Source: Paguma larvata (lineage: Eukaryota > Chordata > Mammalia > Carnivora > Viverridae). Taken from it: a stretch of DNA of 64,000 nucleotides. Both the position numbers and the translations under genes were made by a program. Below the pieces are notes generated by a model that did not search any database, was not told where the DNA came from, and saw nothing but the letters and a program-made list of their open reading frames with translations. Shown here one piece after another: positions 1 through 15,379 of the stretch (the stretch's first letter is position 1; each line of letters begins with the position of its first letter). The stretch covers positions 97,605,119-97,669,118 of the forward strand of contig CM057834.1 of NCBI GenBank assembly GCA_030068075.1, read 5' to 3'.

Positions 1-1
1 C

Positions 2-2990
<2,989 letters not shown>

Positions 2991-3866
2991 AATCTTTTTC
3001 AAACGCATATCAGGAGAATTATGTTCCTTTATAGATTTTAATCAGTTTTATGTAATATAGTGCCCCCTTTCCGGTGTGTATCTTAGCGACGGTTGACAAA
3101 TTCATTCACTTGTACAAACCCAGCTACAATCAAGATAGTAAACATTTCTATGTTACAAAAAGTTTTGTAATGTTCCCTCCCCAGTAAGTCCCCCAACCCC
3201 TGGCCTGAGGCAAACACTGATCTGCTTTCTGTGACTATTCCAGTAGAATGTTAACCCATAATTCTCTTATTATGAGTGACATTGGTCATTGTTTCCTATG
3301 TCTAAGAGCCATTTTTTCTCTTCTTTTGTGAGCTCTCTGTTCATATCCCATGGCCTCCTCATTTCTACTGTTTTGTTTTGTAGAGGAGTTCTTTGCGTAT
3401 TCGAAAAATCGCCATCGGTGACATGATTTCCAAATATTTCTTTACAATTTGTCATTTATTTTTTGATTAATCAAAGTTTCTATCTTCGATCTGATTTCTG
3501 GTTTTTATGTCGTACTTAAAACGGACTTTCGCATGTCAAGATTATAAAAACAATTCTCTGTTTTCTTCTCAGTAGCTTTATGCTTTCAGGTTTCACACTT
3601 AAATGTCAATCTATCTGGAATTTATCTTGTAAGTTGGAATGTATGGATCCAAGTTGTGGGGTCTTTTTCTCCATGTCGTTACCTTCTGAAGATAAGGTCT
3701 GTTTGAAGAATATATTATCTTTGTCCTACCAACTTAAAATGTTCCCCTGAGCAAAAATGAAATTCTTATTGAAATTCAAGGCTATTCTAGTCTTTATACA
3801 CTGCCCATTAGTGTGTCTGATGAGTCAGGCACCACTGCCACAATTTTCATTATGAGTATAGAGTTT

Positions 3867-4053
3867 AGGGGGTCCCTATGACTCAGTTGGTTGAGTGTCC
3901 AGCTCTTGATTTCGGTTCAGGTCATGATCCCAGGGTCATGGGATCAAGCCCTGTGACTCCATGTTGAGCATGGAGACTGCTTGAGATTCTTTCTCTCTCT
4001 CTCCCTCTCCCCCCTCCCCTGTTCCTTCTCTCTCTCTAAAAAAATTTTTTTAA
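3867..4053 (+). mobile_element. Felid CAN SINE
   Basis: It has a tRNA-derived head with diverged boxes, a CT-rich stretch and an A-rich tail. The 5' target copy (atgagtatagagt) recurs several times after the tail; see the repeat at 4054-4140. Confidence 0.85.
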
Positions 4054-4140
4054 ATGAGTATGGAGTAAATTTATTTAAAAAAAATTCAATGAGTATGGAG
4101 TGAACCTTTAAAAAAATGAGTATGGAGTAAAAATGAGTAT
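4054..4140 (+). repeat. Reiterated target-site sequence after SINE tail
   Basis: The 13-mer atgagtatggagt occurs at 4054, 4089 and 4116, and a partial copy begins at 4133. A-rich spacers separate the copies. The unmodified target copy is left of the SINE at about 3852. Confidence 0.75.
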
Positions 4141-5261
4141 ATTTAATTGAGTTATTTCATAACCCCTTCATGGTATTTTTTCCTTTCATGACCATTTTTG
4201 CCAGGTTACGTCTCCCCATGCACTTTGGAATCAACTGGCCCAACTCCAAAAGCAATCCTCCATAGCAATTCTCACGGGCCTCCGTGAGAGTTTAGCATCT
4301 CTGATGGAAATTGAATCATATCAATAACAATTCTAACAACGGCAACGATGGCAGTCCTACAGTCTTCCCTCTGTTTTCTACGCCTTTTCCAGAGCAGTGC
4401 CATACTTGCACCTACCTGGTCCTTTTGGAAGTATAAGGGCTAGGTGGGTGACAGTTCTGCAGACACGCAAGGAGGTTCAGACTTGTTCACGGACCCACAT
4501 AAGGAAGTCCAGCCAGATTCTAGCCGGATCTCCCCTGGGATCCCAAGAGCCAGCATGTCATGGAACAGCCCTCTGAGCCCCCTGGGAACCACTGCTTCCC
4601 CCATCACACTCCAACCCCGGCTCAGCTGAGCCCCCTACTCTACTTCTGGACCAGGCCAGTCCCGTGAGAACTCCCCTCCCATGCCACCAGACCCCTGCTA
4701 CATGAGGCCCCTCCGCTTTCCAGCTTCGCTGGGAAGGACTTCCCGTCACCAAACCATCTGAGCTTTGGCCTGGAGTGAAGGTGGGATGAGGCCTGGTAAG
4801 GTGAGAGAGAGCCAGGCTGCCGCCGCCAGCACGTACCCCTCCCCTCCCCAGGTCACAGCCTGTCTAGGGCATCCCGCCCACCCCCCCAGCTGGTCCTCTA
4901 GGAACTGGGAATGGGGAACAGCAGCATCCTGTGAAATAGGATGGGGGCTTTGGGAACTGGCCTTGGAGATGCCGCAAGAGAGAAAGGTCCTGGGGTGAGA
5001 GCCTCCTGGGAGGGGGCCACCTGGCCCGCGGGCGCCCTGCTCACCTGCTGTTCTCTGGGAGTCCCTGCCAGCGGGTGGGAAGAAGAGCAGAAGCCAGGGG
5101 TGGAGGGAGGAGGGCCTGAGCTTCAGCACTGCAACTTCCCCGAAAACAGCTGACACGAAGGGGCCCTTCTAGGGGGGTCCAGTCTTGAGTAGATAACCAG
5201 GCTGGCGAGGGGTGGGTGGAAGGAGACTGCGTGCATGGGAGTACACACACACACACACACA

Positions 5262-5298
<37 letters not shown>

Positions 5299-6427
5299 AT
5301 ACATATTCACAGTACCTGCAGATCTGGGTTCAGAAAGCACCTGCCCAGTTGGTCATGGGGGAGAGAAGAGCTTCTCAGGGTTTCCCTGGGCTGGTCACCT
5401 CTATGGGCTCCCAGGCCACCCACCTTGCCCCCATGCCCTCCAGGCCAGAGACCGACGATGGACTGGCAGGTGGAAACCCCCCACGTAGGGGCCCTTCTGC
5501 CTGGGCTGTCTTCCAGAGAGGTTGCAGCTAAAATTCAGCCCGCCCCTCCTCCACCCTGCCCCTCTGGTGTTCTATCAACCTCTTCCTCCATCTGCCTGGC
5601 GCCCAGCTCCAGCCCAGCCCTCCCTGCTGGCACCCTCCCTGCAGTCCCCCACCCGGGAACCCAAAGAAAAAGCAGGTGAGGCCAGCCCACAGCCAGGCAG
5701 CCCTTGCCCAGGACCCCTCCCCACCTGACTCCCCACCAGACCACTCGCGAGCCTCCAAAGCCTGGCCTAGAACTTGCTGAGGATGGTGGGAGGGAGGGAC
5801 CAACCGCTTGTGGAGAAGAGATTCCAGGAAGATGGCAGGAGCAGAAGACAGATGTGTCCCTGTTTGATACCGAGTCAGTCTGGCCTTGACCTCCACCTCC
5901 ACACGCAGGCGACCGGTCCTTCCTTGTGTATGGGGGGCAGAGCGGGGAGGGCAGCTTGAACGGGCCGTGCAGAGCTGAGTGGCTGTTGGTGGAGAGGAAC
6001 GTGTTTAGGAGCTGAGGAGGGTTCCCGGGCCCTCTGTGGAGCAGCCGTGGCAACAGAAGCTCACCTGGCAGCTGGGGACTTGGGTTCTGCCCAGGAACCT
6101 GAGGGCTCTGGGTGGGGGCCGCGATGGCACATGCAGGCTGGAAAAAGAGTTTGGAGAGGTAAGGAATCCAGGGCACCGCTTGGTCCGGACCTCGAGGCTG
6201 TGGCAGGATGGGGGGACAGCAGGTCGAGGGTGAAGGGTGAGACCCGGCGGGCTCAGCAGTTGCCACAGCACCAGCGGCGTCAGGCTGTCCCCACGGGACA
6301 CCTCTCAAGATGGGGCTAGGGATGTTGTTCCATGACCGGGGACCTCCACCAGTCCCAAAGGCCAGTGAAATCTTGGGAAACACTCTGCCGACGCTCTCCC
6401 TGACACTCCCTTCCTCCTCCCTCCCAG
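4141..6427. promoter_or_regulatory. TMEM176B-TMEM176A head-to-head interval (probable promoter region)
   Basis: This interval lies between two divergent paralogues whose 5' untranslated exons and promoters should lie here or just to its left. It is GC-rich from about 4600. Possible splice donors are a minus-strand CAG/gtgagc near 5045, and on the plus strand cag/gtgagg at 5675/5676 and gag/gtaagg at 6158/6159. I cannot tell which are used. The human pair is known to start close together and even overlap. Long open frames on both strands here (for example 5535-6515 minus) show no family features and look like GC-rich noise. Confidence 0.4.
5243..5293 (+). repeat. Compound microsatellite (AC)n(TC)n
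   Basis: About 11 AC units (5243-5264) run directly into about 15 TC units (5264-5293) with almost no interruption. It lies in the interval between the two TMEM176 genes. Confidence 0.95.
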
Positions 6428-6443
6428 ACGGATGTCCACAGGC

Positions 6444-9400
6444 ATGGGGACAGCAGACAGCGGTGAGGCGGCCCCCGGAGCCCCACGGCCCACCCACATC
6501 GACGTGCACATCCACCAGGAGTCAGCTCTGGCCAAACTCCTGATAAGTGGGTGCTCCCTGCTTCGTTCCCCCGCCTCTGGCGCCCCCTCCCAGACCTGGG
6601 GCAGGAGCCGGCTGCTGGCGGCCTCCTGGGTAAGTAGGGGGGCCCAGAGGGGTGCCCATGCTCCCCCCATCAGGAAAAGAAGGCCTTCCTTTTGCTGTGC
6701 CCACTCTTGGCCAGCCTATCTGAATCAGATGTGGAACCAGTTTTATCTTCTTATTAGAAATCAAGATCCCCCGTGCTCCGTCTCTGACTTTTTTACGGAC
6801 TTCCTGGCCTTCTCCATAAAAGCTGTAGGTAGGGTGGGCTGTGGGCTAAAAGGGTGCAGAAGAGACATGGCCACGTACAGTGCCAGCTGGTGGAGTCCTG
6901 ACCATCCTCTCCCCTCCTCCAGACCCGGTGTGGTCTGGCTCTTTCTCCTCTCTTCTCCCTCCTCCTTTTCTCTTTCAGGAGGGGTTCCACCTGTTTCTAC
7001 CTGGAATCCGCAAAGCTGCCTGAGACCTGGGGGCAGAGGGTTGCCCCCGGGCCCAGGCATCTGGGCGCCAGCTTCTTAGCTCTCCTTTTTCCTCCAGGTG
7101 GTACAGATCGTGCTGGGGGTGTTGAGCGGGGTTCTGGGAAGCTTCCTGTACATCTTCTACTCTTCCGCCCTGTGTGCCTCCGGAGCCGCCATCTGGACGG
7201 GAGCTGTGGTGAGTGGGGCCTGGGGATGGCTGACAGGCCAAGAAGGGGCAGATTCGCCTCCTATCAGATGCCATAGGCCATCACCCTCGACACCATCACC
7301 ATCACCCACAGTCCTGTAAAATGCCAGCAATGGGAAAGCCCCTCGGTTATTCCAGGCTGATTCCGTTTCTACAGATGAGAAAACAGCCAAGGAAGGTGGT
7401 GGTCTGTCCAAAGTCCACCGGCCAGCTCTCCTGGTCTCCCACCCCGGCCTTCTCTCACCAGGCGGGCCGCCTCACCCCGATTCCGCAAACACCAAGCCAA
7501 GATCTAGGACACAGCTCATGTCCAGACACTTGCATTGAGATGGGGAGGAAGAACAGACTCAAGAGTGTCTCCTCTACGAGATAAGGTCGCCCCGGGGCCC
7601 TGTGCGGGCCCTGCGCACCGTGGGAACCCAGTGGGGGTCACCGAATGACCGCGGTGAATATCAGCAGATGGGTGTGTGCGATAGGGGCTTGGGGGCAGGT
7701 CACGGTAGCCCCGAGGGGCCCTTTGGCATGCCCGCGCTCACAGAGTAATAGCAAAACATGCCCATTTATTGAGAGAGGAGCCAAAAGTAATCATCCTCAT
7801 CCACCCAATGGCAAAACACGCAGATTAGTTCTAGAACTGCCAGGTAGGATTCGAATCCATCTGTCCGCCACGATGTACCAGATGTCCTGCTCCGTCAGCC
7901 CAGGTTGTGGGGTTGCCGAGCACCTGCTGGGACCGGCGCCTGGACCGGAGGCCACCCCGAGGCTCATCCCAGACTGAGAGCTTCTCCAGCACCCTAGGGC
8001 GTCCACCCTCTGGAACTTTCACAAAGCACCATTGCTTTAAAAGGAAGGTTTTGGAGAAGGGAGGGAGGGCTCTTCAAGGTCCCTAAAACAGAGGGTCCTG
8101 CCACCTCAGGAGTTTGATCCTGGCCTAACCCTCCCCATTAGCTTACTACAGACGACACAGCTTAGCTCAAAACCTCGGGCCCACACGCGGTGTCCCAAGG
8201 AAGGCCCAGCCCGTGGCTGGCTCTAGCTATGGGGGTTGCTGGCAGCTGGAAGTCTTGCATCTGCTGTGTGAGTCCCGCTCTGTTCCATCTCTCCCCAGGC
8301 TGTGCTGGCTGGAGCTGCTGCCTTCATTTATGAGAAACGGGGTGGCATTTACTGGGTGAGTTTGGGGAAGGGTGGGAGTGGACACCAGGCCCGGAAGCTG
8401 GAGGCGACCCAACCAAACCTCCCGCTCAGACACACACGGGCTACATGGGCCTGCCCCTCCCTCCCCAGCTGGGTTCCCAGGAAGACTCAGTCTTCAAGGT
8501 CTCTTTCTGCCCCCTCTGCTCACCAGGCCTTGCTGAGGACCCTGCTCGCCCTGGCAGCTTTCTCCACAGCCGTTGCTGCCATCGTCATTGGGGCCGATAA
8601 TTTCTATAGCGGCTACTTTAATTTTAGAGACTATATCTGTGATGGCTCCTCAAGCACCTGGTACAGGGCCACCCTGCCCCCCAGCACTCTGAGTCCAGAA
8701 GAAGCCAGAAGGCTGCATCTGTGCCTCTCCTATCTGAACATGCTGAAGGTAGGGGGGCAAGAGGTAGGGGTGCAGTGGGCAGAGGGCAGTGGGCAGGGAA
8801 GGCCAAGATGGCAGACAAGAGTAAGGCTGCATTACCTGTTCCACACCCAGCGTGACTGCTGCCACCACAGACGTGGCGTTTAACAAACTAGAAACCGTTC
8901 CTGGGGTGGCGGGTGTTTCCAACTCACGGGAAATACAAACACTGAAACAATAATAAATGAACTAACCTTATGAGCGTGCAAAGTACTGCAAAGGCGTTAA
9001 ATGCACGTTCCCCCTTGATCCTCTCAAGCCTTGGGGCTGCTGGGGCACCAAATCATAACCCGAGCCCGTCACTGTCCGAATGAGGACGCTGAGGCCTGAC
9101 GAGATGGGTTTCTGTCTACTCTCTGCATGCTGGACTCGTTCACCCCCCAGGCACGGCTTCTCCCTCAGCACGCCCCCCCCCAGAAGCTACAGACTTGAGG
9201 ATGAAGGGGTAGCGAGAGACCCTAGGTTGGAAATGAATGAGAGCGTGGAGCACAGACGGCAACACTTTGGTGGTGACAGATTTGGTCCTCTGTCCCCAGG
9301 TCTTGTTCATAAGCATTCAGGTCATGCTCTTGGGGGTTTGGTGTCTGCTGCTTCTGGCATCTCTGGTCCCTGTGTGTCTGTGCTGCTGGAGAAGGCTCCG

Positions 9401-9818
9401 ACATAAGGTGAGTCCCTCCCCAAACTCTGCCTCTGTGTTTGGGCAGTGGGAATGTCCAGAAGAGGCAGAGAGGGAGAGCCCATGGCTTGGGGAGGAGAAA
9501 GGAGCCCTTATAGTGGGTCCCAATGGGGCATCGTGTCTGTCTTTCTACCCCAGTGGTGGCCCAGGTCAGAGAACCTCTGTCCCTGATCAAGTGGCCCCCA
9601 TAACAAAGACCCCAAGAAGGCAGGGAAGTCCCCACCCATGGTGGGATGCTGGGGCTCTTTGCATCAGGTAGCACGAGGCTAGTGTTGGATCTGGTTGGCT
9701 CCGGAACTCAGCCGTCCTGGAGGAAAGAATTTGCCCCTTCTCTCCCTTGGCTATCTCGCCTCTCTGCCTCCCTTAGGAAACAGACCAGAAGAAACTGCTG
9801 CCAGTGAGTGAAATCTAG
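6444..9818 (+). CDS. TMEM176A: TMEM176A, complete, six coding exons
   Basis: TMEM176A is the four-pass membrane paralogue of TMEM176B, found in intracellular membranes of immune and epithelial cells. Coding exons are 6444-6629, 7098-7208, 8299-8355, 8527-8748, 9300-9407 and 9777-9818. All have AG acceptors, GT donors and phase 0, giving 241 codons plus TAG. The human protein is 235 residues. Residues 1-62 hold the block THIDVHIHQESALAKLL. Likely membrane segments are about 63-85, 89-111, 121-144 and 196-222, with a luminal/extracellular loop containing two Cys between TM3 and TM4. The start at 6444 (MGTADSGE) is chosen because it has G at -3 and G at +4 and matches the human start. An in-frame ATG at 6432 has a poor context and would add MSTG. 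The C-terminus ends KLLPVSEI. An untranslated first exon must lie upstream, because the coding exon has an acceptor at 6426-6427. Confidence 0.96.
6630..7097 (+). other. TMEM176A: TMEM176A intron after coding exon 1
   Basis: The intron starts gtaagt and ends in a long pyrimidine tract before cctccag. No repeat is recognised. Confidence 0.85.
7209..8298 (+). other. TMEM176A: TMEM176A intron after coding exon 2
   Basis: This is the longest intron of the gene, about 1.1 kb, starting gtgagt and ending ctccccag. The stretch near 7340-7420 looks like a decayed MIR core (the familiar acagatgagaaaac string), without clear ends. Nothing else is recognised. Confidence 0.75.
8749..9299 (+). other. TMEM176A: TMEM176A intron after coding exon 4
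   Basis: The intron starts gtaggg, which is a weaker donor than the others, and ends tgtccccag. No repeat or additional exon is recognised. Confidence 0.75.
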
Positions 9819-10048
9819 CCCTGCTTCTCCTGAGGGTTCCCGCCTGGACTCTTTCTAGACGGCATGTCCCTGCCTCTGGCTCCTGGGAGAAGGACCAGGC
9901 TGAGGAAAATAGATTGTAGCATCTCCAGCTATCCTGTCCCCACCGCCGTGCCCACTGCCCTGCCCCACCCATCACGACAGCAGCCCCTGCCGCTGGCTCA
10001 CCTCCACTGTCCCGCCCTGCTTCACGGCCTCTCCTGAGCAGCGATGAT

Positions 10049-10054
10049 AATAAA
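10049..10054 (+). terminator. TMEM176A poly(A) signal AATAAA
   Basis: A canonical hexamer lies 231 bases after the stop codon on the coding strand. It predicts a short 3' untranslated region ending near 10,070. Confidence 0.75.
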
Positions 10055-10074
10055 TGTCCCGTTGTTGCTCCCGG

Positions 10075-12461
10075 TTTCTCGCATAGTTCTTCCGGGGAAT
10101 TTCTCCCGCTGGGAGAGATGGAGGAGAATGAGCGGATGCAAGCCTGTGACGCTCCTCCCTCTCCCGACCTCGCATCTGGGCCATGAAAGTAGCCTCTCTT
10201 TGAGGATGGTTCCGGGACTGTACGTCCAAGTGCCTGTGGGCAAAGGATGAAGTGAGTGGGGGCTCTGAGCCCTGCTCCCTACGATTCAGATTTAGGAAAG
10301 TGAATGCTGGGCAAACTGAGAATTAGATTTGGGGTTTTTTTAGCTGTTTGGAAAAAAGTAAGAAATAGATGCACCAAGATGCAATCATTTTGGAAATCGT
10401 TTTTTAAAAGGTAGTCGATGGAATAGAAACCCTAAATAGTTGTCCCGTGAAAAATACCTAAAACTGCTGGAAACGATATGAATCATGTATTTTTAAGTTC
10501 ATGGCTAATTTGAATAGGTCATAATAGAAGTAGGAGCATGAATTCAGAGAGTTGAGTCTTGAAGTTATGATCCGTCTGTCTGGGACTTCCATGAGCACCC
10601 ACGCATTTACTGCTGTCTTGGAAAGATCCGTAGGACTCGGCAAGGTTGTACTCGTGGCTACGTTTCATTACAGCAAAAGGAACCATAGCAGTGGACAAAG
10701 GTGTATCAGGTGGACTTGGGAGGAACCTGGGTTCAGGCTTCCTATAGCCTCTTACCAGTGAGGGAGGGACAATGACACTGTTCAAAGATGGGGGAAGGAC
10801 AATCAAGTATCCCCCAAACTGGGAAGGCACCTTGAGACTGGAAAACGAAGCAGGCCACCCCATAGTGTTGACAGAGTTTTATTCAGGCTAACTTACTGAC
10901 GGGGGGGGTCCACAGCAGCTGCAGAGTTACTCTCCACAAAGTCCAGACCTCAGTCCACAGATTCCATCATGAGATCAAAGGGTTCACCCGCACCTCAGTG
11001 GCTTGTATGTTCCTAATTGACAGCTACCCTTTCGTTAGGTCTTGTGGCACCACCCGTGCATTAGGGAAGGGAAAGACTATGTCATCTCTAACGGATTCAT
11101 GGGGGACCAAAACGAGCCTCCCCCTATCCCAACTTTAGCTGGCATTTCTAATCCAGCAAACACGAACAAGATGGGGGGCCAAAGATGGAGTCACTATTGT
11201 CAGCACTCCTGCAAACACATACGCGGTGGCAGGGAAGGCCACTGAAGGCTCACAGCCCAGGGTTTTCACTGGGGGCTGGTCCCACAGGCACTCTCTCCAC
11301 CTGCACAATGACCACAGTCCAAGACTCTCAGAAGAAAAGCAGGTGTCCACCTCAAATCACACTGTGCAGTCCAGGCAGACTGACACAGTGCCATTCAGGG
11401 CCGCCAGCACACAAAACAACCTTATCAGCATAGGAACATTCCGAAAGTCAAATTCTGAGCCGGCAGCCCAGAGCTTCCAACGGGGCCTTGCAAGGAGCAG
11501 CTTCTATGTTAACATTTCCTGCTCGCTGCTCTGAGGGCCTCTGTCAAACTCTGTAACTCCAAGCTGCTCTTCATATCCACGGTGAAGACAGCCAAGAAAT
11601 TCCTAGAGCCACTGGCCACTTAAATTGCGAAGTCAAAGGGAAGAACCCTGTACATAAATCTGCATTTTCAGGGAAGAGTTGGGGGGCAAATGCACCCTAT
11701 CAAAGGATGTGACAAGCAAACTCTTGGTGAATGAAGTGACTTGGAGACCTATGAATGCAAGTCTACTCTCATATAGACTTGGGCCTTGAACTCCTACTGC
11801 TTGGATGATCCAAGACCCTGATAAAAGAATTCAAAGTCCTCAAGATGGCAGTGACCCTCAACACCTGTCAGAAACGAATTGCGAATCCTGTCAGGAGAAA
11901 TTCACCTACACCTTGGTCCTCTAAGATTCCTAAACACACTGTTTCATGGAGAAAGAAAGAGAGAGAGAAAAGAAAAGAAAAAAGAAACTGAAATTCAGCA
12001 TAAATTTACAAACATCAAATCAGGAACACAAATACTTCAGTCATTGCTATTTGCTTATCTAAAATTAGCACGTTTAATATATTAATATATTTAAAGAAAT
12101 TTTAAAAGAGAATTGAAGTGCTGGCAAAACTGGAAGCTTAGCAAAAAATTATCGTATTTCTTTAGCCCCAAAGACGACCTCCAGAAATGTAAATTATAGT
12201 AATTAGAATAAAAACCCCAGTAAACAGATGAGACAGAGCTGCAGAGAAAAATACCACACTAGAAGATAGATCTAAAGCAGTTATCTGAAATGCGGCTCAA
12301 ACAGAAAAAAGAGATGGAAAATAGAGAGTCATTTAAGAGTTTTTTAGATCTGATGCATGGACAGAATTCCAAGAGGAAGAAATAGAGAGAAAGAGAGAGA
12401 AAAGTAAATAGAAAATCAGACATTAAGGCTGAGGAATTTTCTGAATTAAGAAAACACAAGA
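10075..12461. other. Intergenic, no gene recognised
   Basis: The sequence has moderate GC content and becomes AT-rich after about 11,850. A purine-rich stretch at about 11,950-11,985 and A-rich text to 12,460 suggest decayed LINE material. No SINE occurs here and no coding sequence is supported. Confidence 0.5.
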
Positions 12462-12700
12462 GGGACACCTGGGTGGCTCAGTCGGTTAAGTGTCCAACTT
12501 CGGCTTAGGTCATGATCTCGCAGTTTGTGAATTCAAGCCCCAGGACAGGCTCTGTGCTGACAGCTCAGAACCTGGCTCCTGCTTCAGATTCTGTGTCTCC
12601 CTCTCTCTCTGCCCCTCCTCTGCTAGCTCTCTCTCTCTCTCTCTCAAAAACAAATAAAACATTAAAAAAATTAAATAAATAAAAACATTAAAATTTTTTA
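12462..12700 (+). mobile_element. Felid CAN SINE
   Basis: Recognised by the acctgggtggctcagtcgg head, the CT-rich stretch and a tail of A-rich (aaataa-type) units. Confidence 0.92.
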
Positions 12701-13089
12701 AACAATTACACATTTTATATATAATACAAATATTTTTGTTATGTAAGAATTAAATTGCTACGGCTCTGTTAAAATCAGACTTTAAGGCAGAGAGCATTCT
12801 TACAGAAGAAGAGGCCACTCGTGGTCCATTCAGCACGTGGCCAATTCCAATTCTTCCTTCTCCCATTTTATCCATTCTCTCCCGGAAGCAGGAACCCGTA
12901 TTTGCAGCTGGAAGAGCCATCTTATAACCAGGACAGTCCCATCCACAGGCTGGAGAGGGTGCGAGGGAAGACCCAAGGAACATGTGCCTTCCACAGCATG
13001 ACTGCATGTGCCAAACCAGCCTTGGATGGCTTACCTTTTAATATGTGTCAACGAGAAAAATTATTTCCCTACTGATTGAAAAAAAGAGA

Positions 13090-13646
13090 GAAAATAACCT
13101 CTTAAAGAAGCCATTTACAATAGTAAGGAAGCTGTGAGTTACCTAGGATCAAATCCATATATTCAAGACATTACTAAAATTAATGGAAATTGTTTACGAA
13201 TACCTAAATATACCATGTCAATGGAAGGGAGAACTCCGTTCTGTAAAGATGGCTTCTCACTCCAAATTGAGTCGTTAATTCAATGAAATTCCAAACAAAA
13301 TCTCAACAGACTTTCTTAGTACTTGCTTAGTCGATTTCCAAATTGATACAGCTCAAAAGACCAAGAACAGGGGCGGCTGGTGGCTCACTTGGTTAAGTGT
13401 CTAACTCTTGGTTTTGGCTAAGGACGTGATCCCACAGTTCATGAGATAGAGCCCCAAGTCGGGTTCTGCACTGGGCGTGGAACCTGCTTGGGATTCTCTC
13501 TCTCCTTTTCTCTCTCTGCCCCTCTCCCACCTCTCAAAATAAATAAATAAAACATTAAAAAAAAAAAAAAAGACTGAGTATCTCTTGGAGCAGCAGCTGG
13601 AAAGCACAACTTGATTATAGCTAATTGAAAGCTGGTCATATATCTT
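13090..13646 (+). repeat. Ancient L1 ORF2 fragment interrupted by a SINE
   Basis: The text resembles the L1 reverse-transcriptase ORF in the sense direction (about 13,090-13,369). It resumes briefly after the SINE at 13,573. It is too decayed to be coding. Confidence 0.55.
13370..13572 (+). mobile_element. Felid CAN SINE
   Basis: SINE head with a one-base loss in the A box region, a CT-rich stretch and a poly(A)-like tail at 13,556-13,571. Confidence 0.9.
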
Positions 13647-13851
13647 TTTTAAGAACTTTATTCCCTTTGAGAGAGAGAGAGACAGCGAGCACAAGTGGTG
13701 GAAGGGCAGAGAGAGAGAGAGAGAGGGAGACTGAGAATTCCAAGCAGGCTCTGTGCCATCACCGCACATCTCAAGCTCACGAGCCATGAGATCACAACCT
13801 GAGCCAAGATCAAGAGTCTGATACTTAACTGATTGAGCCACCCAGGTGTCC
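13647..13851 (-). mobile_element. Felid CAN SINE, inverted
   Basis: The reverse-complement SINE ends in gagccacccaggtgtcc. Flanking duplications ctggtcatatatctt (13632-13646) and ctggttatatatctt (13852-13866) differ at one base, which fixes both ends. Confidence 0.95.
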
Positions 13852-13866
13852 CTGGTTATATATCTT

Positions 13867-15379
13867 AAAAGAAGCAATTTTGGGGCTTATGTGGATTAAA
13901 TGAGTCATAGGAGAAAAAGTGGGGTTTGATCAACCAGCATCTGACCAAAGACTGAGACGGTCAGGTTCTTATTTTACTTTAATTATCTGGACCTTGTGCA
14001 TGTCCCCTTAGTATCCCACCACCTGGGTATGCTGAGGACGGTCCTGTCACCTCCTATAGAAGGCTTCTGCTTTGCTCTATTCGAGTCCAGTGAGTGGGAG
14101 GTCAGCCATGGTAACCCACTGACCATTCTCCTTCTGGCCCATAATACAGCCTTGTCAGCAGCCTCAGATCTGATGACTTCCACATTTCCCTAGACTTGCT
14201 CCTGACTCTGCACCAATTTCTGTCAGAAAGGGTTTCCATGACTTGCTGGAGGGCAATCCAATTTCTGATCTTCATGCAGGGATGGCCGTCTCGACCTTTC
14301 CTGACACACCTAGCTTCGTACTTGCCCCTCGATACTTCAAGATAAAAGAATGTGTTATTTATACCGACATATCTCAAAACGAAAAAGGAAGGCAGAGGGG
14401 TGGATAACAGGAAAATCAGGATAGGGGAATCGGGAACGGGGGGTGGGGGAAGCATGTCTACAGAGAACTGCACGGAGGTCTACAGTAGTGGTCGTCATAG
14501 TTTCCTCTTAAGTAGATGCATTACGGTTATTATTATTGTGAAAATTGCACATATCCATTTTCTACCCTCTTCCGTATGAATGATATAATCACAATAAAAA
14601 GTACACATCAGGACTTCCTTTGCTTGAGTTAGTTTCAAAACAATATGAAACAAGGACTAGTGCAAAAGTCATGCATCAAATCTATTGGTGTAAAACCTAT
14701 CAGCAAAAATCAAATGGACCTTTGTCCTTCAGAATGCCCAACTCAGAAAAGTATCAAAAGCCTGTGGGAAAAATGAGAGACAGCTGCCTGCTCAGGGGTG
14801 AGGAGTCTTTAGGAATGATGCAGGTGACAGAGGAAGGCCGACCATAGTCCCAAAAATCTACTCTATCTGTCAGGGTCCACGCAGAAAACAGACGGCACAC
14901 TCCAAGTGGATTGTTTGATAAAGGGGCTATGTACAAGGGCAGCAGCAAAGTGTAGGGAACTATACGTGACCGTGCCATACTGGGGTTCGTAACCCAGGGG
15001 GATCAGGGAGGGTGTTATTACCTCCTGGCCCAAAAGATGAGGAAAGGGAGCAATTACTGTGTTTCAGCCACAGACAGAGAAAGGTGATGAAGATGGTGCT
15101 TTAGTTGAGCTGTCGCCTTCCCAGAGAGACACAGCCAGCCTGAGATGAACTTTCAGGGAGGAATCCAGGTGAGTGAATACCCAAAGTATCCCCCTCCAAT
15201 CTCTCGCTAGTGTTTCCTATTGGCCAAACCCAGCCGGAAGTCCTAGAACACGAGAGCTCACTGGCGTGATCAATACGAGACTCTCCTTTGGGGCACACGG
15301 AAGGCTAGAGAAAGGTGGAAAGACTATCTGGGGAGGCACATGAAAGCTATCTGGAAGAATGACTTTGGCTTGTGTGAAG
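13867..15379. other. Intergenic, with a probable ancient repeat at its end
   Basis: From 13,867 to about 14,850 I recognise nothing. About 14,870-15,080 resembles a common mammalian interspersed repeat, but I cannot name it. No exon structure is seen. Confidence 0.4.

Larger units (their letters stand above)
2995..4140 (-). repeat. Ancient LINE-1 (L1M-type) fragment, inverted, interrupted by a SINE
   Basis: The T-rich text from about 2995 to 3866, and again after the SINE from 4054, reads as the antisense of an old mammalian L1 3' end. It includes the familiar stretches around 3340-3400 and 3600-3660. A felid SINE splits it at 3867-4053. The subfamily is not determined. Confidence 0.6.

Noticed and set aside
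5535..6515. 326-codon minus-strand frame between the TMEM176 genes
   Set aside because: It runs through the antisense of the TMEM176A start exon, is proline/glycine/serine-rich and has no domains. The region is GC-rich.
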